Origin: Nemertoderma westbladi
Lineage: Eukaryota > Xenacoelomorpha > Nemertodermatida > Nemertodermatidae
DNA: 64,000 nucleotides
Reading direction: 5' to 3'
Assembly: GCA_032718475.1 (NCBI GenBank)
Contig: JAUCBJ010006790.1
Coordinates: forward strand, 1 to 64,000
Shown here: in pieces, positions 12,243 through 24,479 of the stretch
How positions within the stretch are numbered: the first letter of the stretch is position 1
How the letters are laid out: every line of letters starts with the position of its first letter
The notes under the pieces: model-generated
What the model was told of the DNA's origin: nothing
Seen by the model: only the letters and a program-made list of their open reading frames with translations
The model's database searches: none
Program-made: the position numbers and the translations under genes

Positions 12243-13927
12243 TCCACGAAGCTAAGGAAAATCAACTACTTTCGCTAAGAAAGATTTTCCTTAGCTGAGA
12301 TGGTCTATTCATAGTGGGCTATTTTACTTGTGTGAGGCAGATTTAGTGTTTTTTGGTCGGGGAAAAAACTAGCCTTTAAAAGTACCCTGAAATTTTGCAT
12401 GTATATACTACTCATCAAGGCGCGTCGTGTGGGATGGGTCTCATATCCAGGAAAAATCTGGTTTCCATGGCAACGGACTTAGAATAAAGTCTATGTATTT
12501 CAAGTCAATATTTATAACTCTATTTGTAGGAAAACTATAATAGATATAAACTTGGGGTTTCTCAACTCAACTATAAGGTCCATAGCAGAGCCGATTGAGG
12601 TTAAATATAAAATCCAGTTACCTTGGCAACCGGGCTAAACAGATGTTAAAATTTATAAAATGTTAATTTGAAGCCTAAGGTTAAGGTGTTATGACTTGGG
12701 ACCAACCCCTACCCCCACTATATAACTTATTCTGCGTCCGAATTTGATTGTTCTATTTTGCAGTTACCATGACAACCGCTGAAAACATATGTTTTTATAT
12801 AAAAATTACTCATTTGGACATAGACTTCGCGATAAAATTTTACGAAACTGGGAATGCGTTATTTGGACCACTAGTTCGAACTTTTAGTGAAACTCAAATC
12901 ATTCCAGAAATATATAGTTACCTTAGTAACTGTATATTAATAAAGTCTATATCATTCAAGTCTATATTCATAACTCTATTTGTAGAAAAACCACAATAGA
13001 TATAAACTTGGAGTTTCTCAACTCAACTATAAGGGCCATAGCCGAGCAGATTGAGGTAAATTAAAAAATCCTGATACCATGGCAACCAGGCTAGACGATG
13101 TAAAAATTTACAAAATGATAATTTGAAGCACAAGTTAATAGTATTATGACTTGGGACCAATACCTACCCCCACTATATGACTTATTCTGCATACGAATTG
13201 GGTTGTTATATTTTTCAGTTTCCATGGCAATCGCTGAAAACAGATGTTTTGACACAAAAATTGTTCATTTTGTACATAGACTAAACGATAACATTCCCTG
13301 AAACTGGGTATGTGTTATCTGGACTCCTATTTGGAACTTTCTGAAAAACTCAAAACTTCTAGAAATATCTAGTTACCATGGTAACTGGAGTTTATTAAAA
13401 TCTATTACATTAAATTCTATATTATTAACTCTATTTGTACAACAACCATAATAGATCGAAACTTGAAGTTTTTCAACTCAATGATAAGGACAATAGTTGC
13501 GCTTATTGAGGTCAATTAGAAAATTTAGTTACCACGGCAACCAGACTAATGTTCAAATTTATAAAATGATTATTTAAACCATAACATTAAGATATTACGA
13601 CTTGGGACCAACCCCTACACCCACTATATCATCAATTCTGCATCCAATTAACGTTGTTATATTTATCAGTTTCCAAGACAACCTCTGCAAACTGATGTTT
13701 TAACAAAAATACATCTTTAATTTTGGACATCGACTACTCAATGAAACTTCCTTGAAGTCAATTTGTGTCACCTGGAACCACAAACTTGATCTTAATGTAA
13801 AACAGAGCAGTTCTAGAAAACTCCAGTTGCCATGGTAATGGGAGTTTAATTAAGACATATGACTTTTAACTAGGTAAACCAATGAACTGATGAGTCAAAG
13901 TGTGTTTAATTTTCCTTAGCTTCGTGG
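12243..13927. repeat. Inverted-repeat-flanked block of ~455-bp tandem units rich in X-box-like palindromes
   Basis: A perfect 19-bp inverted repeat (CCACGAAGCTAAGGAAAAT at 12243-12261, its complement at 13909-13927) encloses about three diverged ~450-460-bp units. Unit anchors are 'AATAAAGTCTAT' near 12484 and 12940 and its variant near 13391, and 'ACTTGGGACCAA' near 12693, 13150 and 13600. Each unit contains palindromes close to GTTACCATGGCAAC. There is no protein-coding frame of substance. It may be a non-autonomous DNA element with expanded subrepeats. Confidence 0.7.
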
Positions 13928-14538
13928 TTGCATTTCCTTAAGGAAATGCCTTTCTAGTTAGATTATTACAACAACATATCCATTGGGTAAGAAAGTGGAG
14001 GAGAGCCAGCCCGGCTCTTAATTTTTTACTTTATATTACGCGATCAATTTTCACTCATCTCGTCATGAACCCAACATGTATGTAACCTTTTGTTAAATTT
14101 GTTGGCTATGCGTTTGCGGTTGTTTGGGCGGTGTGTGGTAGGCCTACACTTTTCACACTTACATATTTTGGTTGTGAAATGTTACAGGGCATAGCGATCT
14201 GAGATATTTCATTTATATTTTATTATGAGAGGAAGAAGAACATACAACGTTATTTACTATATATGTAACAAAATAATTGTTTTCGGGTTTAACTTGGAAG
14301 CCTCCCCAAATAGTTGATATACAATTATATTTAAAATTATTTCCATGGTAATGGTCATTCACCCGTCTTTAATTAGAAATTTGTTTGCATGAAAGACAGT
14401 TTAGTTTAGTTTTTACTGATTTATTATCTCTTATCTGACTGGGGTAATAATAAAGGATAGTATAAATGGAAGCAAAGTGTGACAGTAACAAATGTTTCCC
14501 CGTCACCCTAGCATGTCTTAAGTATATGATATATCAAA

Positions 14539-14587
14539 GGGGGAAGTTTGGATTCACTGCATAAATGCAGTTCACCAAACTTCCCCC
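14539..14587. repeat. 49-nt hairpin-forming palindrome
   Basis: Arms GGGGGAAGTTTGG and CCAAACTTCCCCC are perfect complements, and an inner CACTGCAT/ATGCAGT pair extends the stem. A related CTTTCCCCTTCCCCC follows at 14602. Function unknown. Confidence 0.8.
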
Positions 14588-15440
14588 GAATGCACACTGT
14601 AACTTTCCCCTTCCCCCAAATATCCACTGTTGAATTAATTTGAAGCGATATAATAAGTACAAAATTGTGCGAGTTTTTAATTGTGTGGTCCATTTGTTAT
14701 TTGATCTCTATTTATTATTTAAAGTGCATTTAATATCACACTGGTTTTTAGAATATTATACTATACAACCTTATGTTTTATTAATTTACCCAATCGAAGC
14801 CTCATAAGGGCCGGTAATTTGTACGCATATCCCCTAATGCGCTCAGTAAGGTCCAAACAACATATTAATATGAAAATAAAGTATCTGCAAAGAAAATAAC
14901 CCAATACTATATAATTTGACCTTATTAAAAAATTTGCACTTTTGCACACTTATTTGTACAAATGCACTTTAGCAGATCGTAATGGTGGCTCTTATTTAAC
15001 AAACTTATGTTTATCCTCTACCGATCTACGATTTCGTATGATCAAGTGTCAGTCGCTAAAAGTGTCAAAAATCCAATTTAATAAATCTGGATTTGCGATT
15101 TTGGACCATATTCATGGACATTTTAAGTCACTTTATAGACATAAAAAGTTAAACAAATGTTACGATTATAGTTAGAAATCATTCCAAACTACATTTTAAT
15201 CCAAAAAATAACATTCTACGATGAATAGAACTGGAAATAGTAGTGTTTGAAATATCAAAAAATGTTCACTATTTAAGTGCATTTTCACTAAGTGCACATA
15301 AGTCTTTTCCCAAGTTTTATCCTATTTCACACACTACAATCTATCCTCTATCCAATGAAAAAAGTTTCCGATCAAACGGCCCAGTAGAACCGAAGTTATT
15401 GATGTTTAAAAATAGTCACTCGAAAATTTCAAATTCTCTT

Positions 15441-15513
15441 GGTCACATAGTCTAGTGGTTATCAATCACTTTAATGAAACCTAAGTTCGCGGGTTCGAAA
15501 TCCAATATTGACC
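15441..15513 (+). tRNA. tRNA-like sequence, degenerate (pseudo-tRNA or SINE head)
   Basis: A good A-box (TAGTCTAGTGGTTATCA, 15448-15464) and B-box (GGGTTCGAAATCC, 15491-15503) are spaced as in a tRNA. GGTCA at 15441-15445 pairs with TGACC at 15509-15513, giving a partial acceptor stem. The anticodon arm does not fold cleanly and two acceptor positions mismatch, so a functional tRNA is unlikely. The A-box resembles that of tRNA-Val or Asp types. It is best read as a tRNA pseudogene or the 5' head of a SINE. Confidence 0.55.
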
Positions 15514-16830
15514 ATTCTTAATTTTTTGCAAAAAAAATTATTTTTATTTTTTCACTAAAATCGCTCTAACTTCGGTTCTGGTGGTCCAAATTCAATAAAA
15601 TTGGTATATTCTTTGCCGTAATTTTTTTCTTAATCTTTTGAGAAGGGGTTATTTTTGGCCCCAAAAAAATTAAAAAAAAGGGCCAAAATAACGCGATATT
15701 TTTCGACCCTTAAAATTCGTAATTTTGATTATATATGTTAAGATAAAAGATAGCGGAGTTAATTTGATACTTTTTACAGGTACAGTACTTTTGGCGCAAT
15801 ACGCTAAATTATAATGGAGTAGCAATTTGTTAAAAAAAAAATTTTTCGTCCCTTTTTATAAATATTAAATTTCACACGATCGCCTGCCGCTCCAGTTGTA
15901 TAATAGCTTCGGCGCTGTAATTAACGCTGTTAGATAGATAATTTAACGCACTATAAGTCTGTGTAAACAAATCTCCCCTAAGTTAAGTTGTTTTCGAGCT
16001 AGACGATTTCCCTGGAAGCAAGTTTGAAGCGCGAAATTATAATTTTGTCCCTCATTTTTTTAATATCATCCTTGGAGCAAAACCGATAGCATATTTGAAT
16101 TCCCCGTATGGATATTGACTGTATAGAATGTACCTTAACCAACTAAAGTTAAAAATAAAAAATTATTCGATAAAAACTACTTTACAAATTCTGGCCCTTT
16201 TTGGCCCCTATTGCCGACATATTTTTTGTACCCCCATTCGATAGGAACGTAGCCCCAATGGTCTTCTACGAATTTCATAAAAGAATTAGTGGATTCCTAC
16301 CCGCGTTGTCGAATTAAACATTTCGGAAATAAGTTTTACAAAAAAGACGGACAAAAACGTAGAAATTTACGGCCCCTTTTTCCACCCGAAATTTTAATAA
16401 ATATCTTACCCCCATTCGATATGAAGGTAGTACCACTCTTCCCCTTTCCAACCGCGTTACTTTCGTCCCCGTACGATTAATATTAGCCGAGTTGTAGCGG
16501 ATCCCGCAAAGTCATTTTGTCCGTTTTTTCAACTTTGACGGACAATTTCGGGAAAAAGGCGTGGTAATCTTTTTTGAAAAAAAAAACGAATTCACTAATT
16601 AATCCCTTCTATCGTATCCCGGCGTCGGCTAAGCAATAACCTAGGGTTTTTTCGAGCTACTGTAGAGCGCCTTTCAAAAAAAATTTAAAATCGTCGAAAA
16701 AATGGCGGTTTTTTTGTCCGCTTTTAGACCCCACTTTTTAATTATTGTGGAGAAATCTATATGATAAATTTATTTATATTAATTTCTGAAATAGAATTAC
16801 TTGGAACTTTGACTGGGATGGGGGGGGGCA

Positions 16831-18377
16831 ATGAGGAATGGTCCGCGGCGTACAAATAAAAGGTATGGAAACACAGGGACCATTATAAATAAAACGATAG
16901 AAAGACTCGTCCAGGAAGCAGGTTCCTTAGGAGACCCACAAAATATCCAGGAGTTCTCAGCATTTCAAAGCTGGGTGAGGGGAGCCAACAACTCGATCAC
17001 GCATCCCCACCCCAGAACCCCGTTTTCTTCAACCCGTCAGTACGATGGCTATCTACATGTCGGAAGAAGAAGATGAGGATGACGATGATTTGGAAACGGC
17101 CGAAGAATGGGCCTGTTTCTTTGCTAACTGGGCCCCAAAACGAGAGAGAATCCCAGAAACTTTCTTATGTATATCCTGCAGCGAGATCCACACTGTCGAA
17201 TTCTGTCAAAAGTTCAAGTATGCAGACTTGATACCCCGCTTCCAAACCATCATGAAGCATCAAGGATGTTTCAAATGTTTGGGAACAGGTCATTACATGC
17301 GAGAGTGTGAAAAAAGATCATATTGCGCCATTTGTAGCGACAATCAACACCACACGTTATTACAAATCCCTGCAAATTTCGACTTCTCTACTCTCCCTTT
17401 TAGAGGGGAAATGAGGAGGGCAAGAAGCACTAAACAACATTAAATCTGGCAAGCCATCATACCACTCCGCATCCAAGGAAGGGGCAAAGAGAAATATAGA
17501 ACTTTATAACTATAGACCAATAAAATATATCACCAATGTTTCACATGTGGTAAACATGGTTCGAAAAAACTATGCGGTATTCGCAAAGGTGATCTCCATC
17601 CGGATCGCCCGACAGTTCGACTAATAGATCGCTAATGACTCTCGCGTTTTTGGACAATGGATCTGATGGAACTATTGTTGACAAAGAGTTTATCAAACAG
17701 CTCGGAATACAGTACGAACCTTACAAGAGGCTGATACAAACGATCAGCGACCATAGAGAAGTCGAATCTGGTGAGGTAGAGCTACAGATTGGCGGTCTAA
17801 TGCGTGGATATGAGGGCGTGAACCTCACAATACGAAATGCATTAGTTCATACAGATCTATGTGTACACTTTCGACAATCGGGGGACTTCGCGTCACTTAT
17901 ACAATTAGACAGAGCCGATGTGGACCTTTATTGTCCAAAGTTGGACGTAAATAAAATCAGCATTCTGATTGGACTCGACACACCAGTATTCCACATACCC
18001 ACAGGCGATATAGCCAGGTCCATCAGACCAAACGATGGGTTCTACGCCGAAAGGACAGTTTTGGGATGGACTCTATGTGGGATCAAAGAGGAAACTGTCG
18101 ACACATATACATATCTCCCAAAATGCCAGATTGAGAATAAACTGGTTAACATTAGACATTGTTTAACGACATTCGAAAGTCAGGATCTATTCCTAGAATC
18201 AGAAAGGACCCAGAAGGAGATGACGAGGTGCTTCAATTTCGAAACCCAGGAATTCGCGGAAAGGGATGAAGCACTGTCCGAGGAAGATCGATTCTGCATG
18301 AAACTCATGGACCAAGCCGAATTCAAGGATGGACATTGGAGATCTCCGATGCTGTGGAAAGACCCGGACAAAGTAAT
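16831..18377 (+). pseudogene. E0: BEL/Pao gag-protease remnant, 5' part of a split element
   Basis: A nucleocapsid-like region at 17160-17400 shows paired knuckles ('CISCSEIHTVEFC', 'CFKCLGTGHYMREC', 'CAICSDNQHH'), the arrangement seen before the protease in BEL/Pao polyproteins. Another CCHC (C-F-T-C-G-K-H-G-x4-C) is in a different frame at 17520-17560. The aspartic protease region starts at 17635 with 'FLDNGSDGTIVD', Asn standing where Ser or Thr is usual after the catalytic Asp. The linker towards RT follows ('ERTVLGWTLCG', 'FCMKLMDQAEF'). Frameshifts separate gag, knuckle and protease. The frame is cut at 18377 by E1 and resumes at 44080, the direct continuation of the same reading frame. 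The 16831-17076 frame may be gag but carries no motif I recognise. Confidence 0.8.
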
Positions 18378-19455
18378 TGTTCGCGCTTTTAAGACCTTTG
18401 GCAGTTTAACCCGCCAAATCTATATGTCTTCTAGGTTATAAATCTACTTTAGCCTAGGACAAGTATTCAACACCTATAATAATTCTAACATTAGCCGAAG
18501 CCAGTCTGTGCGCGACCATTCACCCGCTGGATATACCCGGGAGACTGGATTCGGATGCTTTAATTTGATTGCGGTGCAGGCCTACCGTACTATTCGATTG
18601 ATCGTTAATATATAATCTCTGACAAATATTATTCACTTTCGGGAAATATTAGCAGTTCCTTTAGGACGTGGCGCTCTATCTATTTAAACAGAGCTATGAC
18701 TTACACTATACACAACGGTATGTCTTATAGATCACCAAAGTGCATTCTTTAGGAAATGCTTTGTTACTCGGTCAAGCACACACAGACTATTGCACATAAC
18801 TGCACACTGAATTGCCGATATTCACTGATTTTAATCATATATAAAGAGAATAACAACCGACATTTGTAGGGCCTATTAAGTAGCATTGAACTCATTACAA
18901 ACCACGATAATGTATGTCGCAAATTGTTATATGTAACCGGTCTCTCTAACCTTAGTGTATCAAGAAGATTGGGGTTTCGGATCGTTATCAATATTCTTCC
19001 CAATAATAATATGTAAATGAACGATACAATTAACAACACAGTAAATAGCAGTAAATAATGCGGCGAAAAGCAGTTTACGTCAGGGTGCTTAATCAGGTGC
19101 CTGACAAGCAAGAGTACTTAACCAAGATAACAGTTTGATGATCTTATAATTAAAGACGCTCTAATGTTAGAAAACATTCCACGGCCGGTGTTCTTAGGCA
19201 TGGGGGAAACGTCAGTACTGAATCATGGGATTCTGCTGTACAGCTTTTACACAAAGGGAAAATCTCTGATTGGTCGAACTGACGTGGACACAGCTGATAG
19301 ATGTCGTCATTTGAGCTGAGCAGAACAAAGAACCAAGGCTCCGTGCAGAGGCTCCACGTGTACAGCTCAGCTATTAGCTGTCGTCATAGTAACTACACTG
19401 TTTCAAGAGTATTTCGGCTTTTGCGTCATAGAATTGCTAATTATGTCCGCTAAAG
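18378..19455 (-). repeat. E1 left (3') LTR, truncated
   Basis: It matches 42866-43943 without gaps and with about eight differences counted by eye. It begins TGTTCGCGC on the plus strand and stops inside 'GTCCGCTAAAG' where E2 starts, so the U3 terminus of 136 bp is missing. A 115-codon minus-strand frame inside both LTR copies has no known domain and is not called. Confidence 0.9.
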
Positions 19456-21695
19456 TCTTCTACAATTGGAGGGAAACATTGTATGATTTCCCTTGGAGCG
19501 GTGTTACGGTATATGGCGCTGTATCCATATTATTAGTCATCATGCAGTATGTAATATTAGTCCGTTATGCAGTATGCAATATTAGTCCGTTATACTGTAC
19601 GTAATATTAGTCCATTGTGCAGCATGATATTTTAGATAAGGCATAATAACGCAGTGGTATTTAGGTAGGGAAATCAAAACGCCCATATATTTGAAACCAT
19701 CCATTTTGTATAGTATGTAGCCCTACCTACGTAATTTTGTATTAGGATATATGTAGATAGTTCCAGGGTAGCGAGTTTATTCGGACCCTGGATTTTGTGC
19801 TTGCTGATATTAGTTTGATAGGGCTAGCATATAGGGACGCCGTCCTGGCCATTCAGCAGCCAGAGACGTGAACCATTACCATATATGGTAATAATTTGAG
19901 CAATAGGGCTACAATCCGGCCTCCTTATTGGATTAACTGCTTCCAGGTTGGTCTAATGCTAGCATGGACTGGAGAGCCAATAGGAGAGCGATTGAGTCAC
20001 CCTATTGCATCATCCCATCCGGATCACCTATAAATTGGCGGTGTGCCGGTAGAGCCTATCAATCGATTCAACCTTCACTGCTGTTGTACTTGCTGAGCTG
20101 TCTCTATTCAATTTTGACGGATTTTAGAGTATTTTTGCAATTTGATTAATTTCTTGAAATGATTTGCTAGTGCGATTACTCTTGCTTGTGTTTCTCAATT
20201 AATTCCTTCGATTACTGCTAATTACAACTGAACTATGATTTCTACTTTTGATTAATGGTTCTATGTGATTCTTTCCTGCGCAATAATCCTAAGGGATTTC
20301 TGAGACTGTCAGACTTTGTGATTTGCATGCGCCGCTACGGTAGCTATTAGCGTAATGGAGGGCTAAGGCGCCAGCGGGCGGTGGGCACATCGGGGGGTTG
20401 GGCGACTAAGGGAGAGCGGAGGATTCAAAGCGAGCAACGCTGGCGTGGGGTCACCGTTGCGGTCGGGAAGTTAACGCTGTGGTACGCAGACCAATCGCCG
20501 GTACGGTAATTAGGGGGCTGATGATCCAGGTTTCGTCTCTATTTAGTATTAGGGGGGCAGGAATCAGGTTAGTTAGGAGTCCTATATGTACCCGGGAGAG
20601 GCCTGCACGTATCATAACGTTTCGAACGTTGAGCGTGTAGTACGAATAGTGAGTCGCATAATTGTGGGCTATACAGTAGTTAACTGCATAATTGCGAACT
20701 GTGATTGCTGACGCTGATTGGTGTGTTACTGAAGTGTGCCTATGATTGTGAATGTTTAGGTAGGCGCTCTTTTCTCTTTGATTGATTTCTATTTCTTAGT
20801 TACAACAATTAGTTACTGATTAGGTCAAAGTAATACGGCAATTTAGGCTATTACTAGCGAAACCTGTTGCGTGATAAATTAGAATTACGTATTCTGGAAC
20901 TCTTAGTAATTAGTACGCTGTTAAATATTTGTGACTGTAATTGATTAGTAAAATTAAGAATTAGTACGCAGCATAGCGGAGAGTAGCTAAAGTAATAATT
21001 AAGAGTACTGTAAACTATTCACGCTGAGCGGTTATTTGCATTAGCGGACAATCAGCTAGAACGCACTATTCGGTACGCACGAAACGCTAGTGATTTGCTG
21101 GCCTAAAGCCAGCTGCAGGCAATTTTAGACCCAGAGTGGTACTATCCACGAGAGACAATTACTGTACCATTTTTGATATTTTAAATATTCTCGCATTCAC
21201 ACATTACGTTAGAGAAACCCCCAGTATTCGCGATTAGAAAAGACGTAGGTAATAGCGTGCTTTAATAGTGATAGAATTAGGCGTAAGAATACTCTGAGTG
21301 CAAGGCCTCTCGCACTCGTCTTAAGTAAGCTTAGGGAGCCGACTCGGGTTTATTGTTTTGGTTATTCCTGCGTGGCTCATAGATTCGAACAGTTAGCTCT
21401 CTATTGAGCAATCGGTAGAGAAAGGAACAAGCGATTTTGCAGGAGTTGTGTAAAATTAGTAAATATATTAGCGGACGGCAGATTAGCGCCATCCAACGGT
21501 AAGTAGCGGTTTTGTATTTAGCAACCTTTACAATTTAGTAATATCACGCTCCTGATCCCCTTTACTTAACAGTAGAGCAGTCTTTGTGTCTTATTGGTTA
21601 GGCGAGAGCTCATTAGGTTGGCAGAAGGATATTAACGGGTATTGGTCTGTTCAACAGTTCTGCTGTTAGTATAGAGGTCGCGGTTGTTTATCAGT
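19456..21695 (+). repeat. E2 left LTR (shared part)
   Basis: It matches 39636-41875 without gaps. Near its start are three diverged ~34-bp repeats ('TAATATTAGTCC', 19551-19615). CCAAT motifs (near 19976) and a TATA motif (20029-20035) precede a candidate transcription start. A GC-richer region follows at 20330-20520. The sequence continues past 21695 without counterpart on the right. Confidence 0.88.
19976..20035 (+). promoter_or_regulatory. Candidate E2 LTR promoter (CCAAT + TATAAAT)
   Basis: CCAATAGG at about 19977-19984 lies some 45 bases before TATAAAT at 20029-20035, so initiation would be expected near 20060. The identical arrangement is in the right repeat (TATA at 40209-40215). Motif-based only. 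Confidence 0.45.
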
Positions 21696-22399
21696 GATAC
21701 GTGTTATTGGCTGTTGCTTGCAGCGGTCAATAGAGTATTCTTAGGCTGATAGTAGTATCATAGTATTAGGCAATAAATTAGAGCACGTGATCGTCTGCTG
21801 TAGGCTATAGGCTAGCGTACAGTAAGACATTGAGTATATTCCTTTAGGCTGTTAGTTTAGATTACTGTATTCACTGGCTGCGTACACTAGTACAGTAGTA
21901 CATTAGGCTGATTGCTGTTACTGCGTACGGTAGAAGGGACATTTGTTTTGCCGTACCACACACAGTATCATTAGGCTGTTAGGTTGGTGTACTGTTTTAC
22001 TTACTGTACTGCATACAGTGGATGTACGGTAGTGCGTTTTTGCTAATTGCGAATACAGCAGTTCCTTAGGCCTTAGGGCAAACTGTAATTAGTAAGTTTT
22101 TTGAAAATTATTAGCTAGGTTTGCGAGAATTCAGTTTCGGTCAAAATTATTTTGTAAAATTCTAGAGTTTTGTACCGGTATGTTAGGTAACCGCTTAGTT
22201 ATTTTATACCATCTGGAGATACATGGCAAGACGGGACTTCTGAGTTTGGGGTTCGTGTGGGTCTGCGGGTTCGGTTTGCAATCAGCGAAGGGCCTGAATC
22301 TTTGGACGCGGACGTGGAATCTCACAGCAAACAAGGTTAGTTGTTACACACAAATCCGGGGTTAAAACAACTGTGCAATGGTCTTCTATGGGAAATGTT
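21696..22399. other. E2 leader with degenerate 'TTAGGCTG' reiterations
   Basis: No gene. Words such as ATTAGGCTG and GTACTG recur roughly every 50-100 bp (21740-22030), suggesting an old tandem repeat or the 3' part of the left LTR. Short frames at 22131-22365 have no domain. Confidence 0.5.
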
Positions 22400-22424
22400 G
22401 TTGTTTTCCCTAGGGCAAAACAAC
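22400..22424. repeat. 25-bp near-perfect palindrome
   Basis: The arms GTTGTTTT and AAAACAAC surround CCCTAGGGC. It lies 31 bases before the larger palindrome at 22456. Confidence 0.8.
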
Positions 22425-22455
22425 AGAATTTTAGCAAAGCAACTGTCAGACTCAT

Positions 22456-22527
22456 GATTTACCCAAGGTGGCTGTTATAAAGCCCGAGGCGAAGCCGAGG
22501 GTTTATAACATTCACCGAGGGTAAATC
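22456..22527. repeat. 72-nt palindrome left of the Crypton
   Basis: The outer arms GATTTACCC/GGGTAAATC and the inner GTTATAAA/TTTATAAC enclose a core CCCGAGGCGAAGCCGAGGG. The core is the reverse complement of the core of the palindrome at 25472-25571, so two related palindromes bracket the Crypton gene about 3 kb apart. Confidence 0.85.
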
Positions 22528-22969
22528 TTTGTTACAGTACATATCATTATTGAAACTTTAGAATACGCTACCAGGCTACCGGCTGACCGGTACCTAAGCT
22601 GCCCTGTATATCCTGTAAGGCTGTAAGGGTAAGCTGGTACAGTGGTATGGCTGTATGGCAGTGTGGTGAGGTATTGTACTGCAGTTTGCAGTTCCTGAGT
22701 TCTGAATTCAACATTATGATATTTCCGTACTGCAGTTGCAGTACTGATACCTAAAGTCAGACTGCGTGTGTTTGATTGGTATAGGCGGTAGGGTAGTTGT
22801 GTGTACATAATTCTAGACCAGTAGCAGAGTAGAAATATGTACATACCGGTACCTGTCACAGTGTCACCTGTACTGCAGTACTGCTGTGCCATTTAGTGGA
22901 TACTAACTAAACTAACCTGTTACCTCTGCCATCCTCCTATATACTGATTCTATATAATACTGAAACTGA

Positions 22970-24409
22970 ATGGATATGGATGATTTAGACCTTTTGTCTT
23001 TTTTTGCTGAGTTTGATACCGGTAGTCCTAGAGAACCTGCACCTGAGATGACCAGTACGGCGGCGACAGGAAATCTGATACGTGCAAACTTGTTGAGAAT
23101 TGAGGAATCGGAAGATGGTAGCGTTAAAGGTTGTCCATTGGTGGCTTCATCCCCAGTAAATCCATGTCTCTCTCAGGAGGATACTAGCGACAATGATTAT
23201 ATTATGAATAATAGGAATCAACACACGAAAGACAATACAAAAACAGCTTTTAATTCCTTTAATACTTTTCTAAATGCAATTAAATGTGAGGTTCCGGTTG
23301 ATGCGATGGCCCATGCAGAGTTGGCACACTATTTTAATAGCTTCCTAAAGCGGTACAAGAAGCAGAATGGTGAACGTCTCGAAACAACGTCATTGCACAG
23401 TTACTATTATGGCTGTCTCCGCCATTTTAAGGATCTGGGACGGGGAGATGTACTTCAACTGACTGAGTTTAAAGATACGAAAGACATATTTCGTGTTCGA
23501 ATGGAGCAATTAAAGAAATCCGGAAAGGGCAATTTGCCTAACGCGAGTGATGCTTTTGAAGAGAGGGACTTTCAGGTTTTTAAAGATAAAAACCTTATTG
23601 GATCTTCAACGCCAAAGATGCTCAGTGAAACACTCTATTTGTTGTTTGTGCACCACTTTGGTACACGGCCCGGTCACGAAATGCGTGATGTTAAGGTTGG
23701 CGACGTTGTAAAGCATTACTCCATACATGATGAGTTGTATTTCCTAACCTTAGTCGAGCGTGATACTAAAACACGTCGTGGCTCTAGCGGCCCTAGACAC
23801 TACCAGATCAAGGCGTTTGAAAACAAGGACGATCGCGACTGTTGTATTGTTACTCTGCATGATTTATATATGAAGCACAGGTTCCCCGAAGGCAATGTAG
23901 ATAGTGCATCGGAGTCTCCATACTGGGTTCGGCCAAAACAAGATGTACCTTCAGATGGGGGTAACTGGTTTTCCATTCAACCAATTGGCAAGAATTCATT
24001 CAGCACATTATTCCATAACTTGGTTTCAACGGCTGGAATTAACAAAGACGGACGCAAATTAACCCCAATGAGTTGCCGAAAAACGGCAGCAACGGCCTTG
24101 GTGAAGGGTGGCCAACCAGTCAATTATGTCCAAAGCCATCTTGGACATAAACGCCTTAGTACTACCTCAGCCTATCTTAAACCAACTTCATCCGACCAGG
24201 TGAAGATTAGCGGCACGTTAAACAAGTATCTTTCTGGAACAAGCAGTACTACAGGTAGTCATAACGTTAATGAATCAGGTGTCATGTTGAAACCCGGAGG
24301 GAGTATCTTTAAAGATGTTATATTCAATGCTCCTGTTCAGGTCTTTATTGGAAATGATTCTACCAAGCAGAGCGCGATCTTTACAGATGAAAACGAAAGG
24401 CCCTCCTAA
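22970..24409 (+). CDS. Crypton-like tyrosine recombinase
   Basis: A 479-residue intronless protein with the two-part layout of tyrosine recombinases of Crypton elements (also seen in host genes with the DUF3504 domain). The N-terminal core-binding region spans residues ~75-180 ('NTKTAFNSFNTFLNAI', 'TSLHSYYYGCLRHFKDLG'). The catalytic domain spans ~200-425: Arg233 in 'FGTRPGHEMRD', Lys267 in 'DTKTRRG', Arg370 in 'MSCRKTAAT', His393 in 'LGHKRLSTT' and the nucleophile Tyr402 in 'SAYLKP'. The first His of the usual H-x-x-R is Met367, a tolerated variation in some families. Such enzymes cut and rejoin DNA through a phosphotyrosine link and move circular element copies. The frame is intact. It sits in the E2 leader between two palindromes and is not needed by an integrase-bearing element, so it is most likely a separate insertion. 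Confidence 0.85.
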   Translation: MDMDDLDLLSFFAEFDTGSPREPAPEMTSTAATGNLIRANLLRIEESEDGSVKGCPLVASSPVNPCLSQEDTSDNDYIMNNRNQHTKDNTKTAFNSFNTFLNAIKCEVPVDAMAHAELAHYFNSFLKRYKKQNGERLETTSLHSYYYGCLRHFKDLGRGDVLQLTEFKDTKDIFRVRMEQLKKSGKGNLPNASDAFEERDFQVFKDKNLIGSSTPKMLSETLYLLFVHHFGTRPGHEMRDVKVGDVVKHYSIHDELYFLTLVERDTKTRRGSSGPRHYQIKAFENKDDRDCCIVTLHDLYMKHRFPEGNVDSASESPYWVRPKQDVPSDGGNWFSIQPIGKNSFSTLFHNLVSTAGINKDGRKLTPMSCRKTAATALVKGGQPVNYVQSHLGHKRLSTTSAYLKPTSSDQVKISGTLNKYLSGTSSTTGSHNVNESGVMLKPGGSIFKDVIFNAPVQVFIGNDSTKQSAIFTDENERPS

Positions 24410-24479
24410 TTTATCAAAATGTAATCTAAAGACGCGATTTTATTCTTTTTTCTAAGCTAAGATTCAAATTAACTCCCAA

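Larger units (their letters stand above)
13950..16800. other. AT-rich region without protein genes
   Basis: Apart from the hairpin at 14539 and the tRNA-like sequence at 15441, no gene is supported. Short open frames lack domains. From 15540 to 16760 the DNA carries long T and A runs and repeated 'GGCCCC' words and may be an old repeat, family unknown. Confidence 0.45.

Noticed and set aside
13861-13890. Second hammerhead candidate (CTGATGAG near 13887)
   Set aside because: No GAAA element and no pairing stem follow.
18764-19111. 115-codon minus-strand ORF, repeated at 43252-43599
   Set aside because: Its apparent conservation comes only from being inside two copies of the same LTR; no domain.
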